Assembly (NCBI GenBank): GCA_024970065.1
Contig: CP103908.1
Coordinates: 496,001-560,000 of the forward strand
Source of the DNA: Pediococcus acidilactici
GTDB lineage: Bacteria > Bacillota > Bacilli > Lactobacillales > Lactobacillaceae
Reading direction: 5' to 3'
Length of the DNA: 64,000 nt
The notes under the pieces were generated by a model. It made no database searches. It was not told the DNA's origin and worked only from the letters and a program-made list of their open reading frames with translations. The position numbers and the translations under genes were made by a program. The number at the start of each line of letters is the position of its first letter. The first letter of the stretch is position 1. Positions 45,518 to 54,604 of the stretch are shown here, one piece after another.

Positions 45518-47017
45518 TTAAAATTTGTTGTAAATGAGTTCAACTTTATCAAAGTTTGTCTCACCAATTTTTGATTTTGAAAAAAGTCCTAATTGCACAC
45601 CGGTAAAGCTGTAATTTGCTAATTCACTTGTAAAGTGATTAGTAGCAATGGTTACTTTTGTGAGAGTGTTCTTTTTGCCGGAAGTAATATCGTTAATTGA
45701 AAGAATATACTGATCTTGAGTTCCACATAATTTGAACTCAATTAATTCCGTCTTAGTAATTTTAACACTAGGTTTAGTAATCTCTATATCTAAAGACAGA
45801 CCATTAATATTTGCTGAGCATAGTTTTTCATTTTTTGAGATATATGTTTTTAAAAAATGATGGTCGTCTTTGTAGATAATCATACCAAAATCGCCATTGC
45901 TTAGTTTTGTTAAGTCTAAAGTGGTTGTAAATATAACGTTAAATTCTGCTTGAGATACAGAGACAAAAGATATTGGTTCTGTAATAGGAGTTTGTATGGA
46001 AACATTATGATTTTGCAGTGTCAGAGACTTATTTTTGATAGAAAAATTTGTGGAAAGACCTAACGTCCGAATATTTTTTTCAGTAAATTGATTTTGTAAT
46101 AATAACTCTGGTAATAGTTGCTTAGAGCTAATTAAATTTGTTTCTACATCAATAGTTGCGTAGGAAGAGTTATTCACTAATGGCCAAATTCCGTTCCAAT
46201 TAACAGGTAATAGAATAGTCTCACGTCCGAGTAAAGTGAGATGATGAATTTGACGTGAGGCTAAAGCTACGCACCACCAATTTTTATTGACATCTTGAAA
46301 GAAATCTGCATGACCAACATTTTGCAAAATTCCACGCTTATTTCTATTTGTTAGAATTGGATTACTAGGACAACTTGTGTAAGGTCCTCCAATATTTTTT
46401 GAGCGTTGAATAGTGACCATATGTCCTTCACGAGTGCCATTTTCTGCTAATACTAAGTAAAAATAATTATGTGCAAAGTAAATATGTGGTGCCTCAACAT
46501 CTTTACCACCACAACCATTACTAATTGTTTTAAAGGAGGATAAGACTTTACCATTAGTAGGATTGATCTCAAATAGAATAATCGACGAATAGTCTCTGTT
46601 TTTCGAAGATGTAGTTAAATGCATATAGCATTTATTCTCGTAAAAAGTAAGGGAAGGATCTATTCCATTTGGACAATCGATAAATACTGGTTCTGACCAT
46701 TTTTGAGAAGGATCGTTTGTTTTAGTTATGAAGTTTCCTTGTGTAATATTGGTGCAAACTACATAAAAAGTACCTTGATAATAACGAATGGTAGGTGCAA
46801 ATAAACCTTGAGAGTTTTTAACATTGTGAATATCTACTGATTGCTGATTTTCTAAAACATTACCGATGTGATCCCAATTAACAAGGTCTTTACTTCGGTA
46901 AATGGGGAGTCCAGGATAGAACTCAAAGCTTGATGTAACCAGGTAGTAAAAAGTTCCATCAAAACAAATACTGGGATCAGGATTAAAGCCACGGATAATG
47001 GGATTTGAATATTTCAT
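45518..47017 (-). CDS. Glycoside hydrolase family 43 (beta-xylosidase / arabinofuranosidase type)
   Basis: The 499-residue protein has the GH43 five-bladed propeller with NPIIRGFNPDPSICF (general base Asp near residue 15), a middle acidic NGIDPSLTF (pKa-modulating Asp near 125) and DVEAPHIYF (general acid Glu near 190), followed by a C-terminal beta-sandwich from about 310 (VSQAEFNVIFTTTLDL). There is no signal peptide, so it acts on sugars already imported. GGGG precedes the ATG. It is second in an operon after a PTS permease. Confidence 0.9.
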   Translation of the reverse strand: MKYSNPIIRGFNPDPSICFDGTFYYLVTSSFEFYPGLPIYRSKDLVNWDHIGNVLENQQSVDIHNVKNSQGLFAPTIRYYQGTFYVVCTNITQGNFITKTNDPSQKWSEPVFIDCPNGIDPSLTFYENKCYMHLTTSSKNRDYSSIILFEINPTNGKVLSSFKTISNGCGGKDVEAPHIYFAHNYFYLVLAENGTREGHMVTIQRSKNIGGPYTSCPSNPILTNRNKRGILQNVGHADFFQDVNKNWWCVALASRQIHHLTLLGRETILLPVNWNGIWPLVNNSSYATIDVETNLISSKQLLPELLLQNQFTEKNIRTLGLSTNFSIKNKSLTLQNHNVSIQTPITEPISFVSVSQAEFNVIFTTTLDLTKLSNGDFGMIIYKDDHHFLKTYISKNEKLCSANINGLSLDIEITKPSVKITKTELIEFKLCGTQDQYILSINDITSGKKNTLTKVTIATNHFTSELANYSFTGVQLGLFSKSKIGETNFDKVELIYNKF

Positions 47018-47031
47018 GTGTTTTCCCCTTT

Positions 47032-48306
47032 TTAACTATTATTAACTCTTTGCATTTTTAAGTCTTCCTTTTCCAGTGACTTAAAGAATGGATACCAGGC
47101 AATAGGTTGTACAATTAAGCATAGAAAGAGCTGAAGAAGGATAATACTTATACTTCCCTGAATTGCGGCGTGAAATCCTAAGGGTAAACCAAAAACTGCC
47201 TGTGTTCCCATGAATCTGGAAACGATACCTACTTTAATTAGAAAATAAGAGAATATAAGTTCTAATGAGTTTAAGAATAGATGTGGAATTGCTAATTTAA
47301 AATTCATTACAATTGGAAGCCCGAAAATAGTGGGCTCGTTTACACCAAAAAGTGAAGGTATGATAGTAAGGCGACCTAGATTTCGATAACGCTTGCTTTT
47401 TGAAAAGTTCATTAAAATACATAATCCTATTTGACTGGCACTAAAAGTAACTGTATAGAAGAATACTAGTCCAATGATATTTGGTAAAGGTTGACCATGT
47501 TGGAATGCTGTAAGGTTTTCCATATCCATAGACATCCAAATTGGCTGAATAATAGGCATGAGTATATTTGTGCCGTGTAATCCAAAAAAACAAAGTAATT
47601 GTTGTAGAATGCTGACTAATATCATTGCACCAAGGCTACCACCAATATGCTTTAATGGAGTTTGGATAGCTTGGTAAATAAATTGATGCATACTGCCAAC
47701 AGAGGTTAATGAAAAAAGCCAAGCGACAATGATAAAGAAGGTTCCAAGTACTATTGCAGGGATTAACGATTCAAATACTTGGCTAACCATAGGCGGTACG
47801 CCTGCAGGCATTTTGATGGTCCAACTATTTTGCTTGAATAAAACGTAGATTCTACCAATAAATAATCCAATAATTATTGCGGAAAAAACGCCTTGTGCAC
47901 CAGTCCAAGTAGTAGTTAAGTAAATACTGCCATTTTTCAAGGTTCCCGTAGGAGTTACAAAAAAGAAACACATTAATCCAATGACACCTGCCATAGTTCC
48001 GTCATCGTCATTACCCATAAAAGTATGTACTAACGTCTTTGCCATTAAAAATACTATATAAAGAGCCATAGCGCCTATGGTAAATGTACTAGCAACATTT
48101 AGTATAGGTGAAAGATTAATATTTTTTACAAATGATTGAACTGAATCAATGGGAAAAACATTTAAAAGAATAGCCATTGATCCAATGAAAAGAGGCCCCA
48201 TTAGAGCCACCATTGCGTTACTAAGTGTTTGCAAATAGTTGTTTTGACCAAGTTTATTTAAAAAAGGATCTAAGCGATTAAATAAATTCGATATGTTTGT
48301 CTTCAT
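47032..48306 (-). CDS. PTS sugar transporter subunit EIIC, Lac/Cel family
   Basis: The 424-residue polytopic protein matches the cellobiose/lactose EIIC family: LNKLGQNNYLQTLSNAMVALMGPLFIGS start, LLCFFGLHGTNILMPIIQPI and the ligand-binding FGVNEPTIFGLPIVMN. The ATG at 48306 follows GGGGTG. No EIIA or EIIB gene is nearby, so these must come from elsewhere. Coupled with cytosolic GH43, it suggests uptake of a beta-linked pentose-containing disaccharide; that substrate guess is from context. Confidence 0.92.
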   Translation of the reverse strand: MKTNISNLFNRLDPFLNKLGQNNYLQTLSNAMVALMGPLFIGSMAILLNVFPIDSVQSFVKNINLSPILNVASTFTIGAMALYIVFLMAKTLVHTFMGNDDDGTMAGVIGLMCFFFVTPTGTLKNGSIYLTTTWTGAQGVFSAIIIGLFIGRIYVLFKQNSWTIKMPAGVPPMVSQVFESLIPAIVLGTFFIIVAWLFSLTSVGSMHQFIYQAIQTPLKHIGGSLGAMILVSILQQLLCFFGLHGTNILMPIIQPIWMSMDMENLTAFQHGQPLPNIIGLVFFYTVTFSASQIGLCILMNFSKSKRYRNLGRLTIIPSLFGVNEPTIFGLPIVMNFKLAIPHLFLNSLELIFSYFLIKVGIVSRFMGTQAVFGLPLGFHAAIQGSISIILLQLFLCLIVQPIAWYPFFKSLEKEDLKMQRVNNS

Positions 48307-48378
48307 AAAGAAACACCCCATATATTTGAATTTCACTAGCTAATGATTAAAGTAATTTTAATGCAGTTTCTTATTTTA

Positions 48379-48392
48379 TGTAACCGCTTTTT
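48379..48392. promoter_or_regulatory. Cre-like site between the PTS/GH43 operon and its regulator
   Basis: TGTAACCGCTTTTT fits the CcpA cre consensus with two mismatches and lies about 75 bases before the EIIC start on the other strand. Confidence 0.45.
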
Positions 48393-48503
48393 TTACGTTT
48401 GATCATGTACAATTTTACTTGATGGATTACTTATTTCTAAATTAGAATAAGTATAATAAATTTTTGTATTAAAGAGTTACTCTACATAAAGAGGTGAAAG
48501 AAA

Positions 48504-49361
48504 ATTTTAAAACATGAATTTAATAATGAATTGGATAATTTACCTGTTCAAATGATTCCATATAAACGTTCCTGGAAGGGACGGTCGTACCCGTTACATT
48601 GGCATGAAAATTTAGAAATTGTTTATAATTTAGACTCAGATATTATCTATCACATTGATTCTAATTCTTTTTCAATAAAGCCCAACACACTTTTATTAAT
48701 TAATTCGTATGTACCACATTCTTTAGAGGGAGTAACTAATGATGGCTTTTATACGTTAGGATTAGTTGATTATGAGTTTGTTAAGAAATGGACTAACGGT
48801 GATTACTATAATCGTTTTCTCTTTGATTCGTTAATTGGAAATAATAATTATCAGACTGACAAAAAGATGATTGATATAATGTTAAGGATGACGAATTTAT
48901 ATCATGATTTATCCGGACTTAATATTATCAAAATGAATGCGCTATCATTGGAGCTGTTAAGTGTTTTATGTGAAAAGTATATGGTTCCTGTTTCTGAAGT
49001 GGGTAACCGAGAATTTAATACTGAATTAACTAAATTTATTAAACAACATATTAGAGAAGAAATTACATTAAAAGATGTTGCAGAACAATTTTCATATAAT
49101 TATGCATATACTTCTCGTTTAATTCATGAAAATATTGGGATATCGTTCAAAGATTACATTAATACTCTACGTGTGGACTTATCTTTGGTTAAACTATTGG
49201 AAAATAATGACTCCATTGAAAATATTGCTTTGAATGTGGGATTTAGTTCGGCAGATGCCTATTTACGAGCTTTTAAAAAGTACTATAAAATGGCCCCTAC
49301 TGAATTTAGAAGCGAACATTTGCTTCACCCGAGTCAAGTGATTCGTAATTATTTATTGTGA
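48504..49361 (+). CDS. AraC family transcriptional regulator
   Basis: The protein has an N-terminal cupin sugar-binding domain (SYPLHWHENLEIVYNLDSD and LLINSYVPHSLEG) and a C-terminal double helix-turn-helix: TLKDVAEQFSYNYAYTSRLI and SIENIALNVGFSSADAYLRAFKKY. It is divergent from the EIIC-GH43 operon and very likely controls it in response to the sugar. The start is odd: GAGGTG at 48491-48496 is well placed for ATT at 48504, and the first ordinary start in frame, TTG 48531, has no ribosome binding site. Confidence 0.9.
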   Translation: MLKHEFNNELDNLPVQMIPYKRSWKGRSYPLHWHENLEIVYNLDSDIIYHIDSNSFSIKPNTLLLINSYVPHSLEGVTNDGFYTLGLVDYEFVKKWTNGDYYNRFLFDSLIGNNNYQTDKKMIDIMLRMTNLYHDLSGLNIIKMNALSLELLSVLCEKYMVPVSEVGNREFNTELTKFIKQHIREEITLKDVAEQFSYNYAYTSRLIHENIGISFKDYINTLRVDLSLVKLLENNDSIENIALNVGFSSADAYLRAFKKYYKMAPTEFRSEHLLHPSQVIRNYLL

Positions 49362-49810
49362 CTTCTTATGATAACAATTGAATAGAAAGTGTCCATTGGG
49401 CTGCTACATATAACTAATCATTCAGCATTTTTAGCTAAGTAATATAATGTTAGTATTTTTACTGGCATTAGGTAAATTAAGCAGGTTAATCTAAATAATA
49501 TCAAACTCCTTTCGGCTAATGAACAAACCCTAATCAACAAGAATTAGCGATTTAAGAAAGAACTTGAGATTTTAAGACGGGCAACGGCGTTATTGGTGGA
49601 AAAGTAATGAGGCACATGTGTCAATATGCCACACAAAATTATTTCAATAATGATCAAACTTTAAATAAATCACGGCACACTGATCAGCACTAAAATAATT
49701 TTTAGGTGTTTTAAAAATTTAAAATTACTCATTTTTATCACAAATAGTCTTTGAATAAACAATGGCTTTTCGTCAACTATTGTTGGTGAATTAAATTTTG
49801 AAAGTCCTAA
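49362..49810. other. Intergenic region with IS3 orfA remnant
   Basis: No intact gene. An orfA tail lies at 49520-49607; the rest is AT-rich and includes a hairpin near 49800-49830 (CCTAATCAC / GTGATTAGG followed by T residues), which may be a terminator or the edge of the next insertion sequence. Confidence 0.5.
49520..49607 (+). pseudogene. Remnant of IS3-family orfA (3' end)
   Basis: The frame ending at 49605-49607 reads KKELEILRRATALLVEK, the leucine-zipper C-terminus typical of IS3/IS150 orfA. The upstream bases still resemble the EENxxLRK part but contain a stop and frame change. The matching orfB type is at 57437-58336, 8 kb away. Confidence 0.65.
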
Positions 49811-51085
49811 TCACGGAGTGATTAGGGCTTTTTTAGTTATGTACGCGGAAAACGTAAAGTACTCTAATCCTAAACTAAAAAAACTTCGGTAGCCAAAACC
49901 AGCTCTTTTAATAGCTTTGATTTTATTATTTAATCCTTCTAAAGGTCCATTTAAATGTTGTGTACTGAAGGTGTTATGGATTTCATCATGATGTGTTTGA
50001 AGCATTTTAAGCGTACTAAGCATTTCTTCAGAACAACCTCCGTGTTCCAAAAGGATGCATTGTAATTGTTCCAATCTTTGTGTTTAAGTGCAGCCTGAAG
50101 TTTATTTAAGACATCGTAAGATTGCTTGGGGATGGGATCCAGATTTAACAACCGATCTACAATATCTTTGGCGGTGATCCAGTAAGGGAAATAGGTCCAT
50201 TTACGGAATCGTTGAAAATCTAATTGTTTATGAGGCACCAGCAATAATTTCCAAATAGCGTTTAAGTGTTTTAAATTCACGAGAAGATGGGGCAAATTTT
50301 TTCATTATGCGAACTCTAGTCTTAATTAAACTCCCGATTAAGGGCGTTGACGATATGAAACTTATCTACGACGACAACTGCTTTTGGAAAGATAGTTCTC
50401 GTCAGCTTCAGGTAAGTATAGCTCATATCTGTGACAATAATTTTGACATTTTCTCTGGCTGCTTGGTCATAACGTTTAAAGTATTTTTCCAGCCGTTGGA
50501 TAGTTCGAAATGGAAGAATATCAATTAATTTATGAGTTTTGGCGTCCATGAATTCGAAGCTCATAGCATCGGTAGCGGTTTTAGTGCTTTTGATTTCATC
50601 CATCAAAATTACTTCTGGAAGCCAGTGAAAGTTTGGTTTAAAATCGCGTTCAGCTTGTAATAGTTGGCGTCCAATAAAACAGTCAGATGTCGAGAGCTCA
50701 TTAGCAATATGTTTTAAAGACACTGGTTCAGCAAGTTTTTCTAGGTAAGCTTTACGGGGTGGGTTAGAAATTGTGCAGTGTTTGGAAACTAGATTGGTTT
50801 GTACTAGAAAATTAGTTTGGCATTCTTTACAGCGAAAGTATCTCCGCTTTAACTTCAAGACGGTATCATTTCCAAGAGATTTAGCAAAGCGAACGGTGGT
50901 CAATCGCCACCCATACCTATAATCTGTCCATCATTCATAATGTCACATTTGGGACAAGCCATCGGCTTGTAGTCTAAAGTGTCTTCCAAGCGAATAACTC
51001 TATCATATTTTCGAACACCATTTTTAATTTTATATGATTATCATTTACACCTAACAAAAGCTTAGTAGTATCATTACACATAAGG
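49811..51085 (-). pseudogene. Second ISL3-family transposase, broken into several frames
   Basis: Reading from 51085 down, a Cys-pair segment (YKPMACPKCDIMNDGQII), a long middle frame with RYFRCKECQTNFLVQTNLVSK and a DDE part (VILMDEIKS, IIVTDMSYTYLKL, VVVDKFHIVNALNREF), then WTYFPYWITAKDIVDRLLNL and the tail LNNKIKAIKRAGFGYRSF lie in at least three different frames. It differs from the ISL3 at 44005. The 38865-38975 remnant belongs to this type. Inactive. Confidence 0.8.
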
Positions 51086-51479
51086 ACATTCGCTTCTTTC
51101 TGAGAATCTTCGTGGTGGTTGGTTTTTTTGAACGGACAGTGAGTGTCCGGTTTTTATATACCTAAGCATACAAAAAATCTGTCATCAGCAATAGATAACT
51201 CTATTACCAACAACAGATATTGTAGAACCGCATTTAAGCGTTCCTGTGTACCAGCTTTTTCTAACTTATGGAGTCGGCGGGTTTTGTACCCGACTGCTCA
51301 CAAACGTTGATATACCAAAGTTTTACATAGCTAATTCAAAAATTGGCTAAGCTTTTGGCTATGTTTTATAAAAAAATATGCTTGCGAGGCCCCAATTTAA
51401 TTGGGTCTAGAATTTTTGGTGTTGGAAAGTATTTCCATTCCAAAAGTACTAGGCCCTTTTTGATAACAAAAAAAGGCAT
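51086..51479. other. Region of hairpins between ISL3 and the asnB remnant
   Basis: No gene seen. It holds a terminator at 51133-51155, an inverted repeat AGTCGG/CCGACT near 51271-51297, and another hairpin CCCAATTTAATTGGG near 51392-51406. These look like insertion-sequence ends and terminators left by rearrangement. Confidence 0.45.
51133..51155 (+). terminator. Intrinsic terminator-like hairpin
   Basis: CGGACA (51133-51138) pairs with TGTCCG (51144-51149), followed by GTTTTT. Confidence 0.7.
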
Positions 51480-51767
51480 CTAAGCCTCCCTAGTGCTATG
51501 CTTTAAACGACGAAACTCAAGATAAGCGGGGTAGTTATAAATTTCTCCGTTAAAAATTACTGCTTTTGATTTATCTTCATTGTAAATAGGTTGCATACCA
51601 CTGTTGATATCAATGATACTCAATCGACGAAATCCTAGCGCCGTATCCTCATTAACTAATTCCCCCGAACTATTTGGACCACGATGTTTGATCGTATCCA
51701 TCATAGCTTCTATAACTGGCTTTTTGTCAGCAATCTTCTTGTCTACGAAACCGACGATACCGCAAAT
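51480..51767 (-). pseudogene. asnB: 5' remnant of asparagine synthase (glutamine-hydrolysing)
   Basis: The reverse strand reads ICGIVGFVDKKIADKKPV, then MMDTIKHRGPNSSGELVNED and GFRRLSIIDINSGMQPIYN, NGEIYNY, matching the class II amidotransferase start of AsnB, but stops after about 95 residues; the synthetase domain is absent. The expected ATG is ATT, although AAGGAG is perfectly spaced. It therefore has both a lost start codon and a large 3' deletion. It lies 11 bases after the phosphoesterase gene. Confidence 0.85.
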
Positions 51768-51778
51768 ATTAATTCTCC

Positions 51779-52948
51779 TTAAATTTCAAAACTTACGAAT
51801 CTGGTTGCTGCACCATATCCAAATATTTGGAGCAACATTTTGTCGGGATTGATATTAATGAAATATCCAGCTAATTCGGAAATCTCATTATATCGGCGAT
51901 CCCATTTTTTATTATAATCAGTCGTTAGGCCATGTTTTTTACCCATTAAGGCCGAACAATTTAATATTATATGATTAATCCCATTAACTTTGTAGTACTT
52001 TTCATAATGCATGTGTCCACAAATGTAATTCGATATGGTCGAAATACCGGTATCAGTAAAGTTATAGCGAACATTAACTCCAAAATCATCGGATAATTCA
52101 TTTTTAAGTTGTCCAGAATCCTTATTATTAAAGCTAGTAAAAATCTTCTGAACTAAGTCACCGTTGAAGTTCAAAGCTGAACGACCACTTTGACTGATCA
52201 AATTAGCATGACCAAAAACTACGACATGCTTATCAATTGTCTTTTCTAAAATAGATATTAAATCTTCGATCTGTTGCTCGCGGATACCACGGACTTTTTT
52301 GAAGTCGTACTTCTTGGTCCCGCCATTTAGGATATAGGGAATATCGCTCGTATTCAAGAAAATTACTCGAATATCCCCTTTATCGATCCAAGCAACTTTG
52401 GAACCGAGACTCAAGCGTTTGATCTCAGGTTGTTCGAAATCATGTTTCGTTACCAAATTATAGTAGTCGTCACGTCTAAATGAGGCTGAAGTAATAAATT
52501 TGTGTTCATCATACTTATCATTTTCATCGTGATTACCTTCCAGCACATAAAAAGGACGCTGGCTATTTTGGTAATTTTCCATCGTGAATTGTAACAATCC
52601 TCGACTGATCTCTGGCTTATCACTACCGTCGATCAAATCGCCTAAATGAATATTGTAATCCACTGGCAATGAATCGCAAGCCTTATTGGCTTCAATAATA
52701 TGCCTTACACCGTTGAGACCATAGTACGATGAACTGGAAACAGCTTTTTCATGAGTGTCCGTTAAAACCGATAAAGTCAAGCAATTTTGGCTAAAGTTAG
52801 GTTCAACGTTCTTTCTGAAAACTTGCTCGATATATTCTGTAAAAAACGGTCTCGGCTTTAATTTTCTCAAAAAGTTATCAGTTTGAACAGAGATAAATTC
52901 AGATAGTCTCGTTCTAAAAAATTTTTTAGTAAGAAATTTGATTTTCAC
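51779..52948 (-). CDS. Calcineurin-like metallophosphoesterase
   Basis: The 389-residue protein has the five metal-binding blocks of the family: LTDTHEK (D-x-H), HLGDLIDGS (GD), LEGNHDEND (GNHD/E), VVFGHAN and ICGHMHYEKYY (GH-x-H), which build a two-metal centre. The substrate may be a phosphodiester or sugar phosphate. There is no signal peptide. The start is GTG at 52948 with AGGAG nine bases away. IS30 begins 20 bases upstream, so the native promoter has been cut off and replaced. Confidence 0.9.
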   Translation of the reverse strand: MKIKFLTKKFFRTRLSEFISVQTDNFLRKLKPRPFFTEYIEQVFRKNVEPNFSQNCLTLSVLTDTHEKAVSSSSYYGLNGVRHIIEANKACDSLPVDYNIHLGDLIDGSDKPEISRGLLQFTMENYQNSQRPFYVLEGNHDENDKYDEHKFITSASFRRDDYYNLVTKHDFEQPEIKRLSLGSKVAWIDKGDIRVIFLNTSDIPYILNGGTKKYDFKKVRGIREQQIEDLISILEKTIDKHVVVFGHANLISQSGRSALNFNGDLVQKIFTSFNNKDSGQLKNELSDDFGVNVRYNFTDTGISTISNYICGHMHYEKYYKVNGINHIILNCSALMGKKHGLTTDYNKKWDRRYNEISELAGYFININPDKMLLQIFGYGAATRFVSFEI

Positions 52949-52967
52949 GATTTTTATTCTCCTAATT

Positions 52968-54010
52968 GGTAGATTGTAAAATTAATCCGAACGCTGTTCG
53001 GACAAAAAGGATCAGCTTCCTTTAAAATGGTGTTTACCACAAACCCATCTTTTAGGAGCTGATCTTTTGTCTAGTATAACCTATTCCAAACGAATTAAAA
53101 TCGAAACCTTTTGTGAACTAGGGCTGTCCAATATCCAAATGGGCGTTCGGCTGAACCGATCACCGTCAACAATTTTTTATGAATTATCTCGATGTCAACC
53201 TTATCAGGCTGAATTAGCATAAACAGATGCCGAATACAAGCGATCACGATGTGGTCGGAAAACTAAGCTGAGCGATGAGTTAAAGCAAAAAATTCTCAAC
53301 CATTTACGTCTAAGCTGGTCACCAGGAATGATTGCTCACGAATTTAAACTAGCTATTAAATCTATTTATAATTGGCTAAATCAGGGGAGAATTGGTTTCT
53401 CCTTGAATGATCTACCTGAACATGGCGTACGCCAACGGCGTAACGTTGACCAACGATCCAAATATAATCAATCTTTGGGGCGATCAATTGAACAGCGTCC
53501 CATGATGATTAATCAACGTAATCGCATCGGCGATTTTGAACTAGATACAGTCGTTGGTCCTCGTGGGCATAGTAAGGCAGTTTTATTAACTTTAATCGAT
53601 CGCAAATCACGGTTCCTTTGGGCATACCGGTTAAAAGATCGGACGACAGCGACTGTTAATGAAGCACTAACTAAGTTCCTAACCACTTTTAATGGTCCGG
53701 TGCACAGCTTTACTGTGGACCGTGGCACTGAGTTTAGTGGGCTAGTATCACTTAAATCACAATATGGTATTAAGACCTATTACTGCCATGCTTATACTCC
53801 AGCTGAACGTGGTAGTAATGAACGCTTTAATCGGAATTTACGTTATTTTTAACTTAAAGGGACTCGTTTTGAGCACATTAGTGCACAAGATTTAACGACG
53901 ACGTTACTCCAAATTAACCAGCGACCGCTTAAAATACTCGACTGGCAAACACCGTATCAGGTTATGCTGACAAATTTGTCCAAAAATTCGGATTAAATTT
54001 GCAATCTACC
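52968..54010 (+). mobile_element. IS30-family insertion sequence, copy 1
   Basis: Inverted repeats are GGTAGATTGTAAAATTAATC at the left and, on the other strand, GGTAGATTGCAAATTTAATC at the right. It is nearly identical over 1,043 bases to the copy at 56391-57434 and in the same direction. It joins directly to a truncated ISL3 at its right end. No target duplication is seen. Confidence 0.88.
53067..53995 (+). pseudogene. IS30 transposase, copy 1, two nonsense codons
   Basis: From TTG 53067 (AGGAG upstream) the frame reads LSSITYSKRIKIETFCELGL with the IS30 helix-turn-helix (LSNIQMGVRLNRSPSTIFYEL), then meets TAA at 53220. After it the DDE part continues (DFELDTVVGPRGHSKAVLL, FTVDRGTEFSG, TPAERGSNERFNRNLRYF), but a second stop follows at RYF where copy 2 has Tyr-Pro. 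Inactive. Confidence 0.85.
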
Positions 54011-54428
54011 GTTTAACTTCTGAACAAGTTGTTTCCGAGGGTATTAGTACTAATTCAGATTTTTCTGAAGTCTACTTTGCTGTTCAATCCATCGCTGATG
54101 CCATTCGGCATCAAGATAAAGAAAAATTGTTACAACTGCTTAGAACCAAGACCACTACTCCATATCTTCGTACACTACTTAATACTTTTAAAACACGCGT
54201 TAAATCAATCGTATATGCTCTATATTCACCATTATTAAATGGTCGTATTGAAGGCACTATTCGTAAAATTAAACAAATTCAACGCACGGCTTATGGATAT
54301 AGAAATTGGCAGCACTTGAGAGATCGTATATATATTGAATTTATATTTAAAACTAAAAAAGAAAACCAATTCGTGAATGAATTGATTTTCTTCAATTGCC
54401 TTCAGCAACACTTGTTGACTTAGAGCCC
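54011..54428 (+). pseudogene. 3' fragment of an ISL3 element (same type as 44005-45404)
   Basis: Starts within the transposase (TTTAACTTCTGAACAAGTTG) immediately after the IS30 end and runs to the ISL3 terminal repeat ending GAGCCC at 54428. The encoded tail GRIEGTIRKIKQIQRTAYGY matches the other copy with few changes. The N-terminal half is absent, so IS30 insertion was followed by deletion. Confidence 0.85.
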
Positions 54429-54451
54429 TTAAAATTCAACATTAACGCACC

Positions 54452-54493
54452 AAATAGGGACCAGAGATTTTTAATCTCTAGCCCCTATTTTTT
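54452..54493 (+). terminator. Intrinsic terminator
   Basis: AAATAGGG and AGAGATT (54453-54470) pair with AATCTCT and CCCTATTT (54473-54490), with T residues after. Confidence 0.8.
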
Positions 54494-54604
54494 AGTGGAT
54501 AATCGGATTAGGAGGATTACCACTTTTAAGGTACTTTAAATGGTTAGCAATAAAATAAGTTTTGAAAAAGCTAGTGGTTAAGTTGGTAACCAACCTGACT
54601 GAGC

